NCBI RefSeq assembly: GCF_005870025.1
Contig: NZ_VATA01000027.1
Coordinates: 1 to 64,000, forward strand
Direction of reading: 5' to 3'
DNA length: 64,000 nt
Source of the DNA: Poseidonocella sp. HB161398
GTDB taxonomy: Bacteria; Pseudomonadota; Alphaproteobacteria; Rhodobacterales; Rhodobacteraceae
The notes under the pieces are model-generated. The model saw only the letters and a program-made list of their open reading frames with translations. It was not told where the DNA came from and ran no database searches. Positions 34,194 through 43,215 of this stretch are shown here, in pieces (position 1 is the first letter of the stretch; each line of letters begins with the position of its first letter). Made by a program: the position numbers and the translations under genes.

Positions 34194-35612
34194 TCAGCTG
34201 CCATAGATCATCTCCGGCAGGTAGAAGACGATGCCCGGCGCCAGGTACATCAGCACCATCGCCAGGATCACGCAGAACAGGAAGGGCATGCAGCCCGCGA
34301 AGATCTGCGTGAGCCGCACCTCGGGCGGCGCGATCCCCTTGAGATAGTAGGCCGACATCGCCATCGGCGGCGTCAGGAACGAGGTCTGCAGGTTCAGCGC
34401 CACCAGCACGCCGAAGAACAGCGGGTCGATGCCGAAATGCGGCAGCAGCGGCAGGAAGATCGGCACGAAGATGATGATGATCTCCGACCATTCCAGCGGC
34501 CAGCCGAGAAGAAAGATGATCAGCTGCGCCATGATCAGGAACATCACCGGCGACAGGTCGAGCCCCTTGACGAATTCCGAGATCACCTGTTCGCCGCCGA
34601 GATAGGAGAAGACCGAGGAGAAGATGTAGCTGCCGATGAAGAGCCAGCACACCATCGCCGTGGTCCGCGCCGTCAGGTAGACGCTCTCGCGCAGGCGGCC
34701 CCAGCTCATCGAGCGGTAGAGGAAGGCCAGCAGGATGCCGCCGAGCGCGCCGATCGAGGCGGCCTCGGTGGGCGTCGCCAGGCCGAAGAGGATCGAGCCC
34801 AGCACCGCCAGGATCAGCAGCGCGAGCGGCAGGAAGCTGGTGGCGATCATCCGCAGCAGTTCCAGCCCCGGCACGTCGGGAATGTCCTCGTCGCGCGGGC
34901 GGGGCGCCACCGAGGGCTGCAGGATCGCCCGGCCGGTGACATAGGCGAGGTAGAGCCCGACCAGCACCAGCCCCGGCAGGAGCGCGCCCGAATAGAGCCG
35001 CACGATCGAGACATTGGAGGCCGCCGCATAGACGATCAGCATGATCGAGGGCGGGATCAGGATGCCCAGCGTGCCGCCTGCGCAGATGATGCCGGCCGCA
35101 AACGAGCTGTCATAGCGCGCCTTCAGCATCGCGGGCAGCGCCAGCAGCCCCATCAGCGTCACCACCGCGCCGACGATGCCGGTCGCCGTGGCGAAGAGCG
35201 CGCAGGTGATCAGCGCGGCCACGCCCATCGAACCGGGCACCCGCCGCGACGCGATATTGAGGGTCGAGAACAGCCGGTCGACGATATTGGCCCGCTCGAC
35301 GATGTAGCCCATGAACAGGAACAGCGGCACCGCGGTCAGCACCTCGTTCGACATCACCGTGAAGCTCTGGTTGATGAAGAGGTCGAAGACGCGGTTGTTC
35401 AGCCAGCCGTCGATCCAGGTCGAGGCCTGGTCCCACCAGGAGGCGTCCTCGGGCAGGCGCAGATGCTCGCGCCACATCCGGCGCTCGTCGAAATAGGCGT
35501 AGTAGCCGAAGCCCAGCCCCATCGCCATCAGCGTGAAGGCGATCGGGAAGCCGAGGAAGACCATCAGGATGAAGAGGCCCAGCATGCTGAGCGCGACCAT
35601 GGGATCGGTCAT
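34194..35612 (-). CDS. dctM: TRAP transporter large permease (DctM)
   Basis: About 472 residues, very hydrophobic, with about 12 predicted membrane helices. It is the ion-coupled translocation subunit of a tripartite TRAP importer for carboxylate-type solutes. Family features: PLFLFMGYIVERANI, SMGVAALITCALFATATGIV, CAGGTLGILIPPSIMLIVYA and the C-terminal NLQTSFLTPPMAMSAYYLKG. It has a loop of about 50 residues after helix 1 (DERRMWREHLRLPEDASWW), as in the large DctM branch of the mannitol/chloroaromatic group. Start ATG at 35610-35612 overlaps the dctQ stop (ATGA). Confidence 0.93.
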   Translation of the reverse strand: MTDPMVALSMLGLFILMVFLGFPIAFTLMAMGLGFGYYAYFDERRMWREHLRLPEDASWWDQASTWIDGWLNNRVFDLFINQSFTVMSNEVLTAVPLFLFMGYIVERANIVDRLFSTLNIASRRVPGSMGVAALITCALFATATGIVGAVVTLMGLLALPAMLKARYDSSFAAGIICAGGTLGILIPPSIMLIVYAAASNVSIVRLYSGALLPGLVLVGLYLAYVTGRAILQPSVAPRPRDEDIPDVPGLELLRMIATSFLPLALLILAVLGSILFGLATPTEAASIGALGGILLAFLYRSMSWGRLRESVYLTARTTAMVCWLFIGSYIFSSVFSYLGGEQVISEFVKGLDLSPVMFLIMAQLIIFLLGWPLEWSEIIIIFVPIFLPLLPHFGIDPLFFGVLVALNLQTSFLTPPMAMSAYYLKGIAPPEVRLTQIFAGCMPFLFCVILAMVLMYLAPGIVFYLPEMIYGS

Positions 35613-36193
35613 GGATGGGCGTCCTTCTCGGACTCGGCGGCCCGTGCCATGAGGATGTCCTCGGTTTCCTGGACGTCTTCCTCGGCCACCGGCCATTCAT
35701 TGGTGCGGATGGCGATGATGCAGCGGAAGACCTGGGCGATGCCCTGGATGAAGAGCAGCAGCCCGGCGGCGACGATCACCGTCTTGAACTGGTAGATCGG
35801 CACGCCCGCGGGGGAGTTCACCGAGACCTCGCCGTACTGCCAGCTGCGCGCGGCGTATTTCCAGCCCGCGAAGATCAGCGCCAGCACGCCGGGGAAGAAG
35901 AAGACGATGTAGAGCGTCAGGTCGATGCGCGCCTGCCAGCGCGGGCTCCAGAGCCGGTAGAGGAAGTCGCCGCGGACATGGCCGCCGCGCGACAGGGTAT
36001 AGGCGCCCGCCATCATGAAGAGCGCGCCGTACATGATGAAGGAGACATCCAGCGCCCAGGCGGTGGGGCTGTTGAGCACGTAGCGCACGAAGACCTCGTA
36101 GCCGGTGCCGAGCGCCATCATCAGGATGAGCCAGGCGAAGGCCTTGCCGAACCACGCGGAGAGCGCGTCGGCGAAACGGATATAGCCGATCAT
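35609..36193 (-). CDS. dctQ: TRAP transporter small permease (DctQ)
   Basis: 194 residues with four predicted helices: MIGYIRFADALSAWFGKAFA leading into helix 1, SFIMYGALFMMAGAYTLSRG, LTLYIVFFFPGVLALIFAGW and VIVAAGLLLFIQGIAQVFRC. The conserved HVRGDFLYRLW motif after helix 2 is the DctQ signature. It stabilises DctM and contacts the binding protein. The C-terminal tail is acidic. Ends in an ATGA overlap with dctM and lies 61 bp after dctP. Confidence 0.92.
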   Translation of the reverse strand: MIGYIRFADALSAWFGKAFAWLILMMALGTGYEVFVRYVLNSPTAWALDVSFIMYGALFMMAGAYTLSRGGHVRGDFLYRLWSPRWQARIDLTLYIVFFFPGVLALIFAGWKYAARSWQYGEVSVNSPAGVPIYQFKTVIVAAGLLLFIQGIAQVFRCIIAIRTNEWPVAEEDVQETEDILMARAAESEKDAHP

Positions 36194-36254
36194 TGTGTTT
36201 CCCGCAGAGAAAGGGCGCCCGCCCGGGAGGGCCGGTGCGGACGCCGTCCTGGGC

Positions 36255-37373
36255 TCAGCCGAGCTTGAGCTTGCCCGGGAAGTAGTGCTCGTAGGCCAGC
36301 GCGTAGTCGGGCGCGTTCATCAGCTCGTAATAGGCGACCTGCTCGACCCATTCGCGCTGGCTGTCGAGGACCTTCTTCATGAAGGGATCCTCCTCCAGCT
36401 GCGGGATCAGCTTGTCCCAGGCGGCAAGCTGGGCGTCGAGGATCTCCTTCGAGGTGCGGTGCACCGTGACCCCGGCCTGATCCTGCAGCCATCTCAGATC
36501 GGCAGAGTAGCGCCGCATCGCCTTGGCGGTATTGGCAGTGGAGGCGGCCTCGACCGCATGGCGCACGATGGCGCGCAGATCGTCGTCCAGATCCTCCATG
36601 AACATCCGCGAGAACAGGAACTCGAAGCTTTCCGAGGCCTGGTGGTAGGAGCTGAGATAGTAGTTCTTGGCGACGTCCTGCGCGCCGAAATCCTTGTCCG
36701 AGCTGGGGTTGTTGAACTCGAAGGCGTCGATCACGCCGCGCTCCATCGCCGGGACGATCTCGCCGCCCGGCAGCTGCGCCACCGACATGCCCATTTCCTG
36801 CATCAGGTCGGCGGCCAGGCCGACGGTGCGGTACTTGAAGCCCTCCAGGTCGGCGGCGGTGTTCACCTCGCCCTTGAACCAGCCGAAGGGCTGGGCGAAC
36901 ATCGGGAAGCCGAGATAGCCGTCGACATCGAGCCCCATGATGTCCTGGGTCAGCTCGTCGTAATAGGCCTTGCCGCCGCCCTCGTAGAACCAGCTGAGCA
37001 TCGTCGTGGCCGAGCCGCCGAAGACCGGGCCGGTGCCGAAGAGCGAGGCCGCCTTGTTCTTGCCGTACCAGTACACCGGCACCGAATGCGCGGCGTCGAG
37101 CAGCCCGTCATTGACCGCGTCGAGCACCTGGAAGGCGGCGACCACCGCGCCCGCGGGCAGGAGGTCGATCTTGATCCGTCCCCCCGACATGGCCTCGACC
37201 CGGTCGGCATAGTCCTGGGCGAATTCCTGCCAGATGTTCGAGGCCGACCACGAGGTCTGCATCTTCATCACCAGCGGCGCCTGGGCCAGAACGGCCGGCG
37301 CGGCCAGCGTTCCCGCACCACCGGCAAGCGCAGTGGTGCGCAGGAATTTCCTGCGGTTCATTTTGTCCGACAA
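36255..37373 (-). CDS. dctP: TRAP transporter substrate-binding protein (DctP)
   Basis: 372 residues. A Tat-type signal (NRRKFLRTTALAGGAGTLAA) sends the folded protein to the periplasm, followed by two alpha/beta lobes: MKMQTSWSASNIWQEFAQDY, AFQVLDAVNDGLLDAAHSVP and GGEIVPAMERGVIDAFEFNN, the last with the typical ligand-contact stretch. It resembles TakP-like binding proteins for 2-oxo acids; the ligand is a guess. The start is TTG at 37371-37373, placed 5 nt after GGGAGG; the ATG four codons later is too far from that site. First gene of dctP-Q-M plus a small membrane gene. Confidence 0.92.
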   Translation of the reverse strand: MSDKMNRRKFLRTTALAGGAGTLAAPAVLAQAPLVMKMQTSWSASNIWQEFAQDYADRVEAMSGGRIKIDLLPAGAVVAAFQVLDAVNDGLLDAAHSVPVYWYGKNKAASLFGTGPVFGGSATTMLSWFYEGGGKAYYDELTQDIMGLDVDGYLGFPMFAQPFGWFKGEVNTAADLEGFKYRTVGLAADLMQEMGMSVAQLPGGEIVPAMERGVIDAFEFNNPSSDKDFGAQDVAKNYYLSSYHQASESFEFLFSRMFMEDLDDDLRAIVRHAVEAASTANTAKAMRRYSADLRWLQDQAGVTVHRTSKEILDAQLAAWDKLIPQLEEDPFMKKVLDSQREWVEQVAYYELMNAPDYALAYEHYFPGKLKLG

Positions 37374-37568
37374 TTTTTCCTCCCTTGGCCGCCTCAGGGC
37401 AGCCCCTCTTTCGCATGTCGTCGTCAGCGTATTTTGCGGTGTTCTCCCGTCGCGGCATGCTGCCGCGGCGGGGCCCGTGCCTCTAGAATTGGCGATTTTC
37501 GCGACGGGTCAAGGGGGTATATCGGATAGGTCGATCAATCCTGGGTAGACGACTCCATCCCGGCGGGA

Positions 37569-37943
37569 TCATCCGGGAATTGCGTATTGCTCCAGGATCT
37601 CCAGCGGCACCACCTCCAGCGCGCGGCGATGGGTGGCCTCGAGCCGGATCTTCGGGGCGACGCCTTCCTCATGGGCCTGCACGAAGCGCGCCGCGCAGAG
37701 GCACCAGCGGTCGCCGGGCTTGAGACCGGCAAAGCCGAACTCCGGCCGCGGGGTCGAGAGATCGTTGCCGAAATACTTGGAATAGGCGAGGAATTCCTCG
37801 GTCATCACGGCGCAGACCGTGTGCGAGCCGTGATCCTGCGGGCCGGTATCGCAGCAGCCGTTGCGGTAGAAGCCGGTGACCGGATCGGCGGAGCAGGGTT
37901 CCAGCCTGCCGCCCAGCACGTTCTCGGACGGGTACATGTTCAT
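37569..37943 (-). CDS. DUF2237 family protein
   Basis: 124 residues. The whole protein matches this short family: SENVLGGRLEPCSADPVTGF, YRNGCCDTGPQDHGSHTVCA, VMTEEFLAYSKYFGNDLSTP, GDRWCLCAARFVQAHEEG and KIRLEATHRRALEVVPLEIL. Five or more conserved Cys residues (EPCS, GCCD, VCA, WCLCA) suggest metal or redox chemistry, but the function is unknown. Start at ATG 37941-37943. Divergent from deoC, 195 bp downstream of the dctP start region. Confidence 0.9.
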   Translation of the reverse strand: MNMYPSENVLGGRLEPCSADPVTGFYRNGCCDTGPQDHGSHTVCAVMTEEFLAYSKYFGNDLSTPRPEFGFAGLKPGDRWCLCAARFVQAHEEGVAPKIRLEATHRRALEVVPLEILEQYAIPG

Positions 37944-38079
37944 CTTCGTCGCTCCTTGCTGGCGGAATGATAGCCGCTCCGCCGCCATCGGGAAGCCCCG
38001 CCGGACGCCGCGGCCATCTTGCCGTGGCCTCTGCCGCATGCGAGGTTCGCCGCGGGACCCAGAGATCCGGAGACCGAAG

Positions 38080-39102
38080 ATGACCAGCCATGCCAAGCCC
38101 GCCGGGACCGTCCCGGCCGCGGCCGACCCCGCCGGGACGGCCGCGCTGCCGCAACTGGCCCATGCCCGCAATCCCGGCATGGCGCTCGATCTCGACTGGG
38201 TCGCCTCGGCCCGCGCCAACAGCTCCGCCATCGCGCGCCGCGCCGCGCAGATCCCCGCGCGCCGCTCGCTCAAGGGCGACTGGCAGGCGGCCTGGCTGGC
38301 CCGCGCGGCGACGCTGATCGACCTGACGACGCTGTCCGGGGACGACACGCCCGGCCGGGTCCGCCGCCTCTGCGCCAAGGCGCGCCAGCCGGTGCGCGCC
38401 GATCTGCTGGAGGCGCTGGGCCTGCCCGCGATCACCACCGGCGCGGTCTGCGTCTATCACGAGATGATCGCCCCCGCGGTCGAGGCGCTGGCGGGCTCGG
38501 GCATCCCGGTCGCCGCGGTCTCGACCGGCTTTCCCGCCGGGCTCTCGCCCTTCGCGCTGCGGCTCAAGGAGATCGAGGCCTCGGTCGCGGCAGGCGCGGC
38601 GGAGATCGACATCGTCATCTCGCGCCGCCATGTGCTGACTGGCAACTGGCAGGCGCTCTATGACGAGACCCGCGCGATGCGCGAGGCCTGCGGGCCCGCC
38701 CATATGAAGGCGATCCTGGCGACGGGCGAGCTGGGCACGCTGCAGAATGTCGCCCGCGCCTCGCTGGTGGCGATGATGGCGGGGGCGGATTTCATCAAGA
38801 CCTCGACCGGCAAGGAGGGGGTCAATGCCACGCTGCCGGTCAGCCTGGTGATGACCCGCGCGATCCGCGCCTATCGCGGGGCGACCGGCCACAAGGTCGG
38901 CTACAAGCCCGCCGGCGGCATCTCGAAGGCGAAGGACGCGCTGAGCTACATGGCGCTGATGAAGGAGGAGCTGGGCGACGAGTGGCTGCGCCCGGAGCTC
39001 TTCCGCTTCGGCGCCTCCTCGCTTCTGGGCGATATCGAGCGGCAACTGGAACACCACGTCACCGGCGCCTATTCGGCGTCCTGGCGCCATGCGATGGGGT
39101 AG
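38080..39102 (+). CDS. deoC: Deoxyribose-phosphate aldolase
   Basis: 340 residues. It splits 2-deoxyribose-5-phosphate into glyceraldehyde-3-phosphate and acetaldehyde. The barrel motifs are present: TLIDLTTLSGDDTPGRVRRL, TGAVCVYHEMI, AEIDIVISRRHVLTGNW and, with the Schiff-base Lys, DFIKTSTGKEGVNATLP, then GHKVGYKPAGGI. It has an extra N-terminal 40-50 residues (Ala/Pro-rich), making it longer than E. coli DeoC, as in eukaryote-like DERA. It lies 4 bp before the aldehyde dehydrogenase gene, which could oxidise the acetaldehyde. Confidence 0.93.
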   Translation: MTSHAKPAGTVPAAADPAGTAALPQLAHARNPGMALDLDWVASARANSSAIARRAAQIPARRSLKGDWQAAWLARAATLIDLTTLSGDDTPGRVRRLCAKARQPVRADLLEALGLPAITTGAVCVYHEMIAPAVEALAGSGIPVAAVSTGFPAGLSPFALRLKEIEASVAAGAAEIDIVISRRHVLTGNWQALYDETRAMREACGPAHMKAILATGELGTLQNVARASLVAMMAGADFIKTSTGKEGVNATLPVSLVMTRAIRAYRGATGHKVGYKPAGGISKAKDALSYMALMKEELGDEWLRPELFRFGASSLLGDIERQLEHHVTGAYSASWRHAMG

Positions 39103-39106
39103 GAAC

Positions 39107-41428
39107 ATGACCGTCAGGGAGATTTTCGAGACCATGGACTACGGCCCCGCCCCAGAGAGCGCCGCCGAGGCCCTGGCCTGGCTCGACGGCCATGGCCGCC
39201 GCTTCGCCGCCGCCGGGGCGGAGACCTTCGAGACGCGCAACCCGGCCACCGGGGCGCGTCTGGCCGAAGTGGCGCAGGGCAGCGCGGCGGATGTCGATGC
39301 CGCCGTCGCGGCGGCGCGCGCGGCCTTTCCGGGCTGGGCGGCAATGCCGGGCCACCGCCGGGCGCGGATCCTCTACGCCATGGCGCGGCTGATCCAGAAG
39401 CATGCCCGCACGCTGGCGGTGCTGGAGACGCTAGACACCGGCAAGCCCGTCCGCGAGTCCCGCGATGCCGACATCCCGCTGGCGGCGCGGCATTTCTACT
39501 ACCATGCCGGGATGGCGCAGCTGATGGCCGAGGAGCTGCCCGGCCGCGCGCCGCTGGGCGTCTGCGGGCAGATCATCCCGTGGAACTTCCCGCTCCTGAT
39601 GCTGGCCTGGAAGGTGGCGCCGGCCCTGGCCATGGGCAATGCGGTCGTGCTGAAGCCCGCCGAATGGACGCCGCTGACCGCGCTCTACTTCGCCGAGATC
39701 GCCGCCGAGGCCGGGCTGCCCGAGGGCGTGCTCTCGATCGTCACCGGCGACGGCAGCACGGGGGCGGCGCTGGCGGCGCATCCGGGGGTCGACAAGATCG
39801 CCTTCACCGGCTCCACCGAGGTCGGGCGCGCGATCCGCAAGGCGACGGCCGGGCAGGGCAAGGCGCTGACGCTGGAGCTCGGCGGCAAGTCGCCCTTCAT
39901 CGTCGCCGAGGATGCCGATCTCGACAGCGCGGTCGAGGGGCTGGTGGACTCCATCTGGTTCAATGGCGGGCAGGTCTGCTGCGCGGGCTCCCGCCTGATC
40001 GTGCAGGAGGGCATCGCCGAAGATGTCCACGCCCGGCTGCGGACGCGGATGAAGACGCTGCGCGTCGGCGATCCGCTCGACAAATGCGTCGATCTGGGCG
40101 CCATGGCCGATCCGGCGCATCGCGCGCGGGTGGCGGCGATGGTGGCCGGGACCGGCGGCGAGGTCTTCACCGCGCCCTGCGCGCTGCCCGAAGGGGATGC
40201 CTTCATGGCGCCGGTGCTGGTCAGCGGGCTGGAACCGGCCGATCCGCTGATGCAGGAGGAGATCTTCGGGCCGGTGCTTGTCTCCACCACCTACCGCACG
40301 CCCGGCGAGGCGGTGCAGATCGCCAATGCCACGCGCTACGGGCTGGCGGCCTCGGTCTGGACGGAGAATGTCAATGTCGCGCTCGACATGGCGGCGAAGC
40401 TCGCGGCCGGGGTGGTCTGGGTCAATGGCGCCAACATGTTCGACGCGGCCGCGGGCTTCGGCGGGATGAAGGAGAGCGGCTTCGGCCGGGAAGGCGGCTG
40501 GGAGGGGCTCCGCGCCTATACCAGGGCGACGGAAGAGGCCCCGGCTCTGACGGCCGGGGCGCCGGTCGCCCGGCCCGGAGCGCCGCGCCCGCCGGAGCTG
40601 GACCGCACGGCGAAATTCTACATTGGCGGCAAGCAGGCGCGGCCCGATGGCGGGCAGAGCCGCGCGGTCTGGGCGACGGATGGCCGGCTGCTCGGCCATG
40701 CCGGGATCGCCGGGCGCAAGGATCTGCGCAACGCGGTCGAGGCGGCGCGGGCGGCGCAGCCCGGCTGGGCGGCGGCCGGCGGGGCGCTGCGGGCACAGGT
40801 GCTGTATTTCCTGGCCGAGAACCTTTCGGCGCGCGGTCCGGAATTCGCCGTGAGGCTGGCGGAGCAGACCGGCGCGGAGATCGCGGCGGCGGCGGCCGAG
40901 GTCGAGGCCTCGCTCGAGCGGCTCTTCACCTGGGCGGCCTGGGCCGACAAGCAGGATGGCGCGGTCAAGCCGGTGCCGGGCAAGGCGTTGGCTGTGGCGC
41001 TGCGCCAGCCCGCGGGGGTGATCGGCATGGCACTGCCCGATGCGCCGGCGCTGCTGGGGCTAGTCTCCTGCATCGCGCCCGCGCTGGCCACGGGCAATGC
41101 CGTCGTCGCGGCGGCCTCGGCGGCCTATCCGCTGATCGCCGCGGAGTTCTGCCAGATCCTCGACACGTCCGACGTGCCGGGCGGCACCGTGAACATGGTC
41201 TCCGGCGATCCCGCCCAGCTGATGCCGGTGCTGGCGCAGCATGCCGATCTGGACGCGGTCTGGAGTTTTGCCGGGCAGGATCTGTCAGAGGCGATCGAGG
41301 CGGGCGCGGCCGGCAACCTGAAGCGCAGCTGGTGCCCGCGGGGCATGGACTGGGGCCGCAGCAATGCCGCGGAGTTCCTCGAGGCCGCGACCGAGGTGAA
41401 GACGGTCTGGCTGCCCTACGGCGCCTGA
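39107..41428 (+). CDS. Aldehyde dehydrogenase with a second, truncated ALDH domain
   Basis: 773 residues, against about 480-500 for a normal ALDH. Residues 1 to about 490 form a complete NAD(P)-dependent enzyme: GVCGQIIPWNFPLLMLAWKV, FTGSTEVGRAIRKAT, LELGGKSPFIV (general base Glu) and NGGQVCCAGSRLIV (Cys nucleophile). From about 505 a second ALDH-like unit begins (KFYIGGKQARPDGG, ALAVALRQPAGVIGMALPDA, ALATGNAVV) but it stops after the NAD-binding half; no catalytic Cys motif follows. The start at ATG 39107 lies 4 bp after deoC with AGGA just before it. It probably oxidises the acetaldehyde released by DeoC; the extra domain may serve dimerisation. Confidence 0.9.
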   Translation: MTVREIFETMDYGPAPESAAEALAWLDGHGRRFAAAGAETFETRNPATGARLAEVAQGSAADVDAAVAAARAAFPGWAAMPGHRRARILYAMARLIQKHARTLAVLETLDTGKPVRESRDADIPLAARHFYYHAGMAQLMAEELPGRAPLGVCGQIIPWNFPLLMLAWKVAPALAMGNAVVLKPAEWTPLTALYFAEIAAEAGLPEGVLSIVTGDGSTGAALAAHPGVDKIAFTGSTEVGRAIRKATAGQGKALTLELGGKSPFIVAEDADLDSAVEGLVDSIWFNGGQVCCAGSRLIVQEGIAEDVHARLRTRMKTLRVGDPLDKCVDLGAMADPAHRARVAAMVAGTGGEVFTAPCALPEGDAFMAPVLVSGLEPADPLMQEEIFGPVLVSTTYRTPGEAVQIANATRYGLAASVWTENVNVALDMAAKLAAGVVWVNGANMFDAAAGFGGMKESGFGREGGWEGLRAYTRATEEAPALTAGAPVARPGAPRPPELDRTAKFYIGGKQARPDGGQSRAVWATDGRLLGHAGIAGRKDLRNAVEAARAAQPGWAAAGGALRAQVLYFLAENLSARGPEFAVRLAEQTGAEIAAAAAEVEASLERLFTWAAWADKQDGAVKPVPGKALAVALRQPAGVIGMALPDAPALLGLVSCIAPALATGNAVVAAASAAYPLIAAEFCQILDTSDVPGGTVNMVSGDPAQLMPVLAQHADLDAVWSFAGQDLSEAIEAGAAGNLKRSWCPRGMDWGRSNAAEFLEAATEVKTVWLPYGA

Positions 41429-41586
41429 GCGCCGGGCGGATTGCCGGAAGGGGGCGCGGGCCCGGTCTTCAGGCAGCGCGGCGGAGGCCCCCGCTGCCTC
41501 CGGGGAGCGTGCCGCCCTGATGCGCGCGGGCGCGCGGTCCGGACGACGCGCAGCGATCTTCCGCCGTGCCGATGCCCTCCGCCCCG

Positions 41587-42285
41587 CTAGCGGAACTTGT
41601 CGGCCAGGCGCTGCAGCGGGGAGCGGGCGTCTTCCGGCGCCGCTTCTGCCTCCGGCTTCGCGGGGGCTTCGGTCTTCGGCGCCTTCTTCCCGGGCTTCTC
41701 CCCGCCCGAGGAGCGCGGCGGCGCAGTGCGCAGCGCCACGGCATTCATGAATTTCGCCCCGTCGCCCTTCGCCAGCGCCGGCGCGCCGTCCGAGCAGCCG
41801 CGGATCAGGTCGTCGAGCCAGGCCTCCTCGGCCTTGGCGAAATCCGACAGGACATAGCCCGAGACCCGGTCCTTGTGCCCGGGATGGCCGATGCCGAGCC
41901 GCACCCGGCCGTATTCGGAGCCGATATGCTGGTGGATCGAGCGCAGCCCGTTATGCCCGGCATGGCCGCCGCCCTGCTTGACCCGCGCCTTGCCGGGCGC
42001 CAGGTCGAGCTCGTCATGGAAGACCACGACGTCTTCGGGGGCGATCTTGTAGAAGCGGGCCGCCTCGCCGACCGACTGGCCGGAGAGGTTCATGAAGGTC
42101 TGGGGCTTCAGCAGCACGGTCTTCTCGCCGCCCAGGACGGCCTCGGTCACTTCGGCCTGGAATTTCGACCGCCAGGGCGCCGCGCCATGATCGGCGGCGA
42201 TCCGGTCGAGCACCATGAATCCGATATTGTGGCGGTTTCCCGCGTATTTCGCGCCGGGATTGCCGAGACCGACGAAGAGACGCAT
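41587..42285 (-). CDS. pth: Peptidyl-tRNA hydrolase
   Basis: 232 residues. It recycles peptidyl-tRNAs that fall off ribosomes. Motifs: [20 protein letters not shown] with the catalytic His (about residue 20), [40 protein letters not shown] with catalytic Asp, and [20 protein letters not shown]. After about residue 190 there is an extra tail of about 40 charged residues ([20 protein letters not shown], etc.), common in alphaproteobacterial Pth. Start at ATG 42283-42285. The rplY gene that often precedes pth in relatives is not adjacent here. Confidence 0.95.
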   Translation of the reverse strand: MRLFVGLGNPGAKYAGNRHNIGFMVLDRIAADHGAAPWRSKFQAEVTEAVLGGEKTVLLKPQTFMNLSGQSVGEAARFYKIAPEDVVVFHDELDLAPGKARVKQGGGHAGHNGLRSIHQHIGSEYGRVRLGIGHPGHKDRVSGYVLSDFAKAEEAWLDDLIRGCSDGAPALAKGDGAKFMNAVALRTAPPRSSGGEKPGKKAPKTEAPAKPEAEAAPEDARSPLQRLADKFR

Positions 42286-42357
42286 GGCATTGCTCCTGCT
42301 TGACCTTCGGCGACTTAATGCCCTGATCTGGGGCGGAAGACCAGAAGGAGACAGGCA

Positions 42358-42675
42358 ATGTACCTGACGATGAACCGCTTCAAGGTGAAGCTCGGCTCGG
42401 AGGAGGCGTTCGAGACCGTGTGGAAGAGCCGCGACAGCCATCTCAAGGAGGTGCCGGGCTTCATGGAGTTCCACCTGATGAAGGGGCCGCAGAACGAGGA
42501 GGCGGGCTACCGGCTCTATGCCTCGCACACGATGTGGGAGAGCGAGGAGGCCTTCCTCGGCTGGACCAAGTCCGAGGCCTTCCGCAAGGCGCATGCCGGG
42601 GCGCGCTCCTCGGCGGATATCTACATGGGGCCGCCGGAACTGGAGATCTTCGACTCGATCCAGTCGGTGCGCTGA
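42358..42675 (+). CDS. Antibiotic biosynthesis monooxygenase-fold protein
   Basis: 105 residues with the ABM/IsdG ferredoxin-like fold: [60 protein letters not shown] and [20 protein letters not shown]. The segment around W-x-S-E...F-x-x-W...H resembles HmoA-type heme-degrading proteins (Trp and His positions), but whether it binds heme is unknown. A good ribosome site, AAGGAGA (42345-42351), precedes the ATG. Divergent from pth. Confidence 0.88.
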   Translation: MYLTMNRFKVKLGSEEAFETVWKSRDSHLKEVPGFMEFHLMKGPQNEEAGYRLYASHTMWESEEAFLGWTKSEAFRKAHAGARSSADIYMGPPELEIFDSIQSVR

Positions 42676-42787
42676 GGCCGGAGGGCATGTCCGCCGGGGG
42701 CGGCGGCCCGGCGGAACGCCCGGCTCCGGCGGCGCAGCGCAGCCGGGCAGGCCGGTGAGTGCCCCTCGCGCGTGCCCGGAAGCTGGC

Positions 42788-43084
42788 CTAGGGCGCCGGG
42801 CGGCTTGCCGCGTCGGCCGCCAGCTTGGCGTCGGCGCATTTGCGGATGTCTTGCCGGTCCGCATCGTCGAACACGTAGCCTGCGGACAGGGTGCCGATCG
42901 CGTCGTCCACCGTCATTTCCGGCGAATAATAGTAGCCGGCAGGCGGGGTTTCGGCTTCGGGATAGGCGCCTTCGCGGACACAGGCATTGACCGCCCTGTA
43001 GGGGTCCAGCGGCGCCTCCGGAGCTTCGCAGGCGCCCAGGAGCGGGAGAAGGAGCAGAGCATTGAAAAAATGGATCTTTGCCAC
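42788..43084 (-). CDS. Small putative lipoprotein, unknown
   Basis: 98 residues, GTG start. Signal [19 protein letters not shown] with a lipobox (LLGAC, Cys about residue 19), then a polar, acidic mature part with [40 protein letters not shown] and [16 protein letters not shown]. Three Cys in total; the last two could form a disulfide. No family recognised. It follows the zur-znuCB operon on the same strand by about 130 bp, beyond a hairpin. Confidence 0.65.
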   Translation of the reverse strand: MAKIHFFNALLLLPLLGACEAPEAPLDPYRAVNACVREGAYPEAETPPAGYYYSPEMTVDDAIGTLSAGYVFDDADRQDIRKCADAKLAADAASRPAP

Positions 43085-43154
43085 GGTGTTCCAGGTGTCC
43101 TTGCGTCAATGGGCATTCTGAATGGCTTTGGCGGAGGCCGTCGGCGCTCCGCCC

Positions 43155-43184
43155 GGTGCAGGCTATCGGGCGGCCGCCTGCACC
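43155..43184 (-). terminator. Hairpin downstream of znuB
   Basis: Perfect 9-bp arms GGTGCAGGC (43155-43163) and GCCTGCACC (43176-43184) with a 12-nt loop, 32 nt past the znuB stop. There is no U tract. It may end or protect the zur-znuC-znuB transcript. Confidence 0.4.
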
Positions 43185-43215
43185 GTCAATGCCCCAGAGC
43201 AGGGGCCGCAATGGC

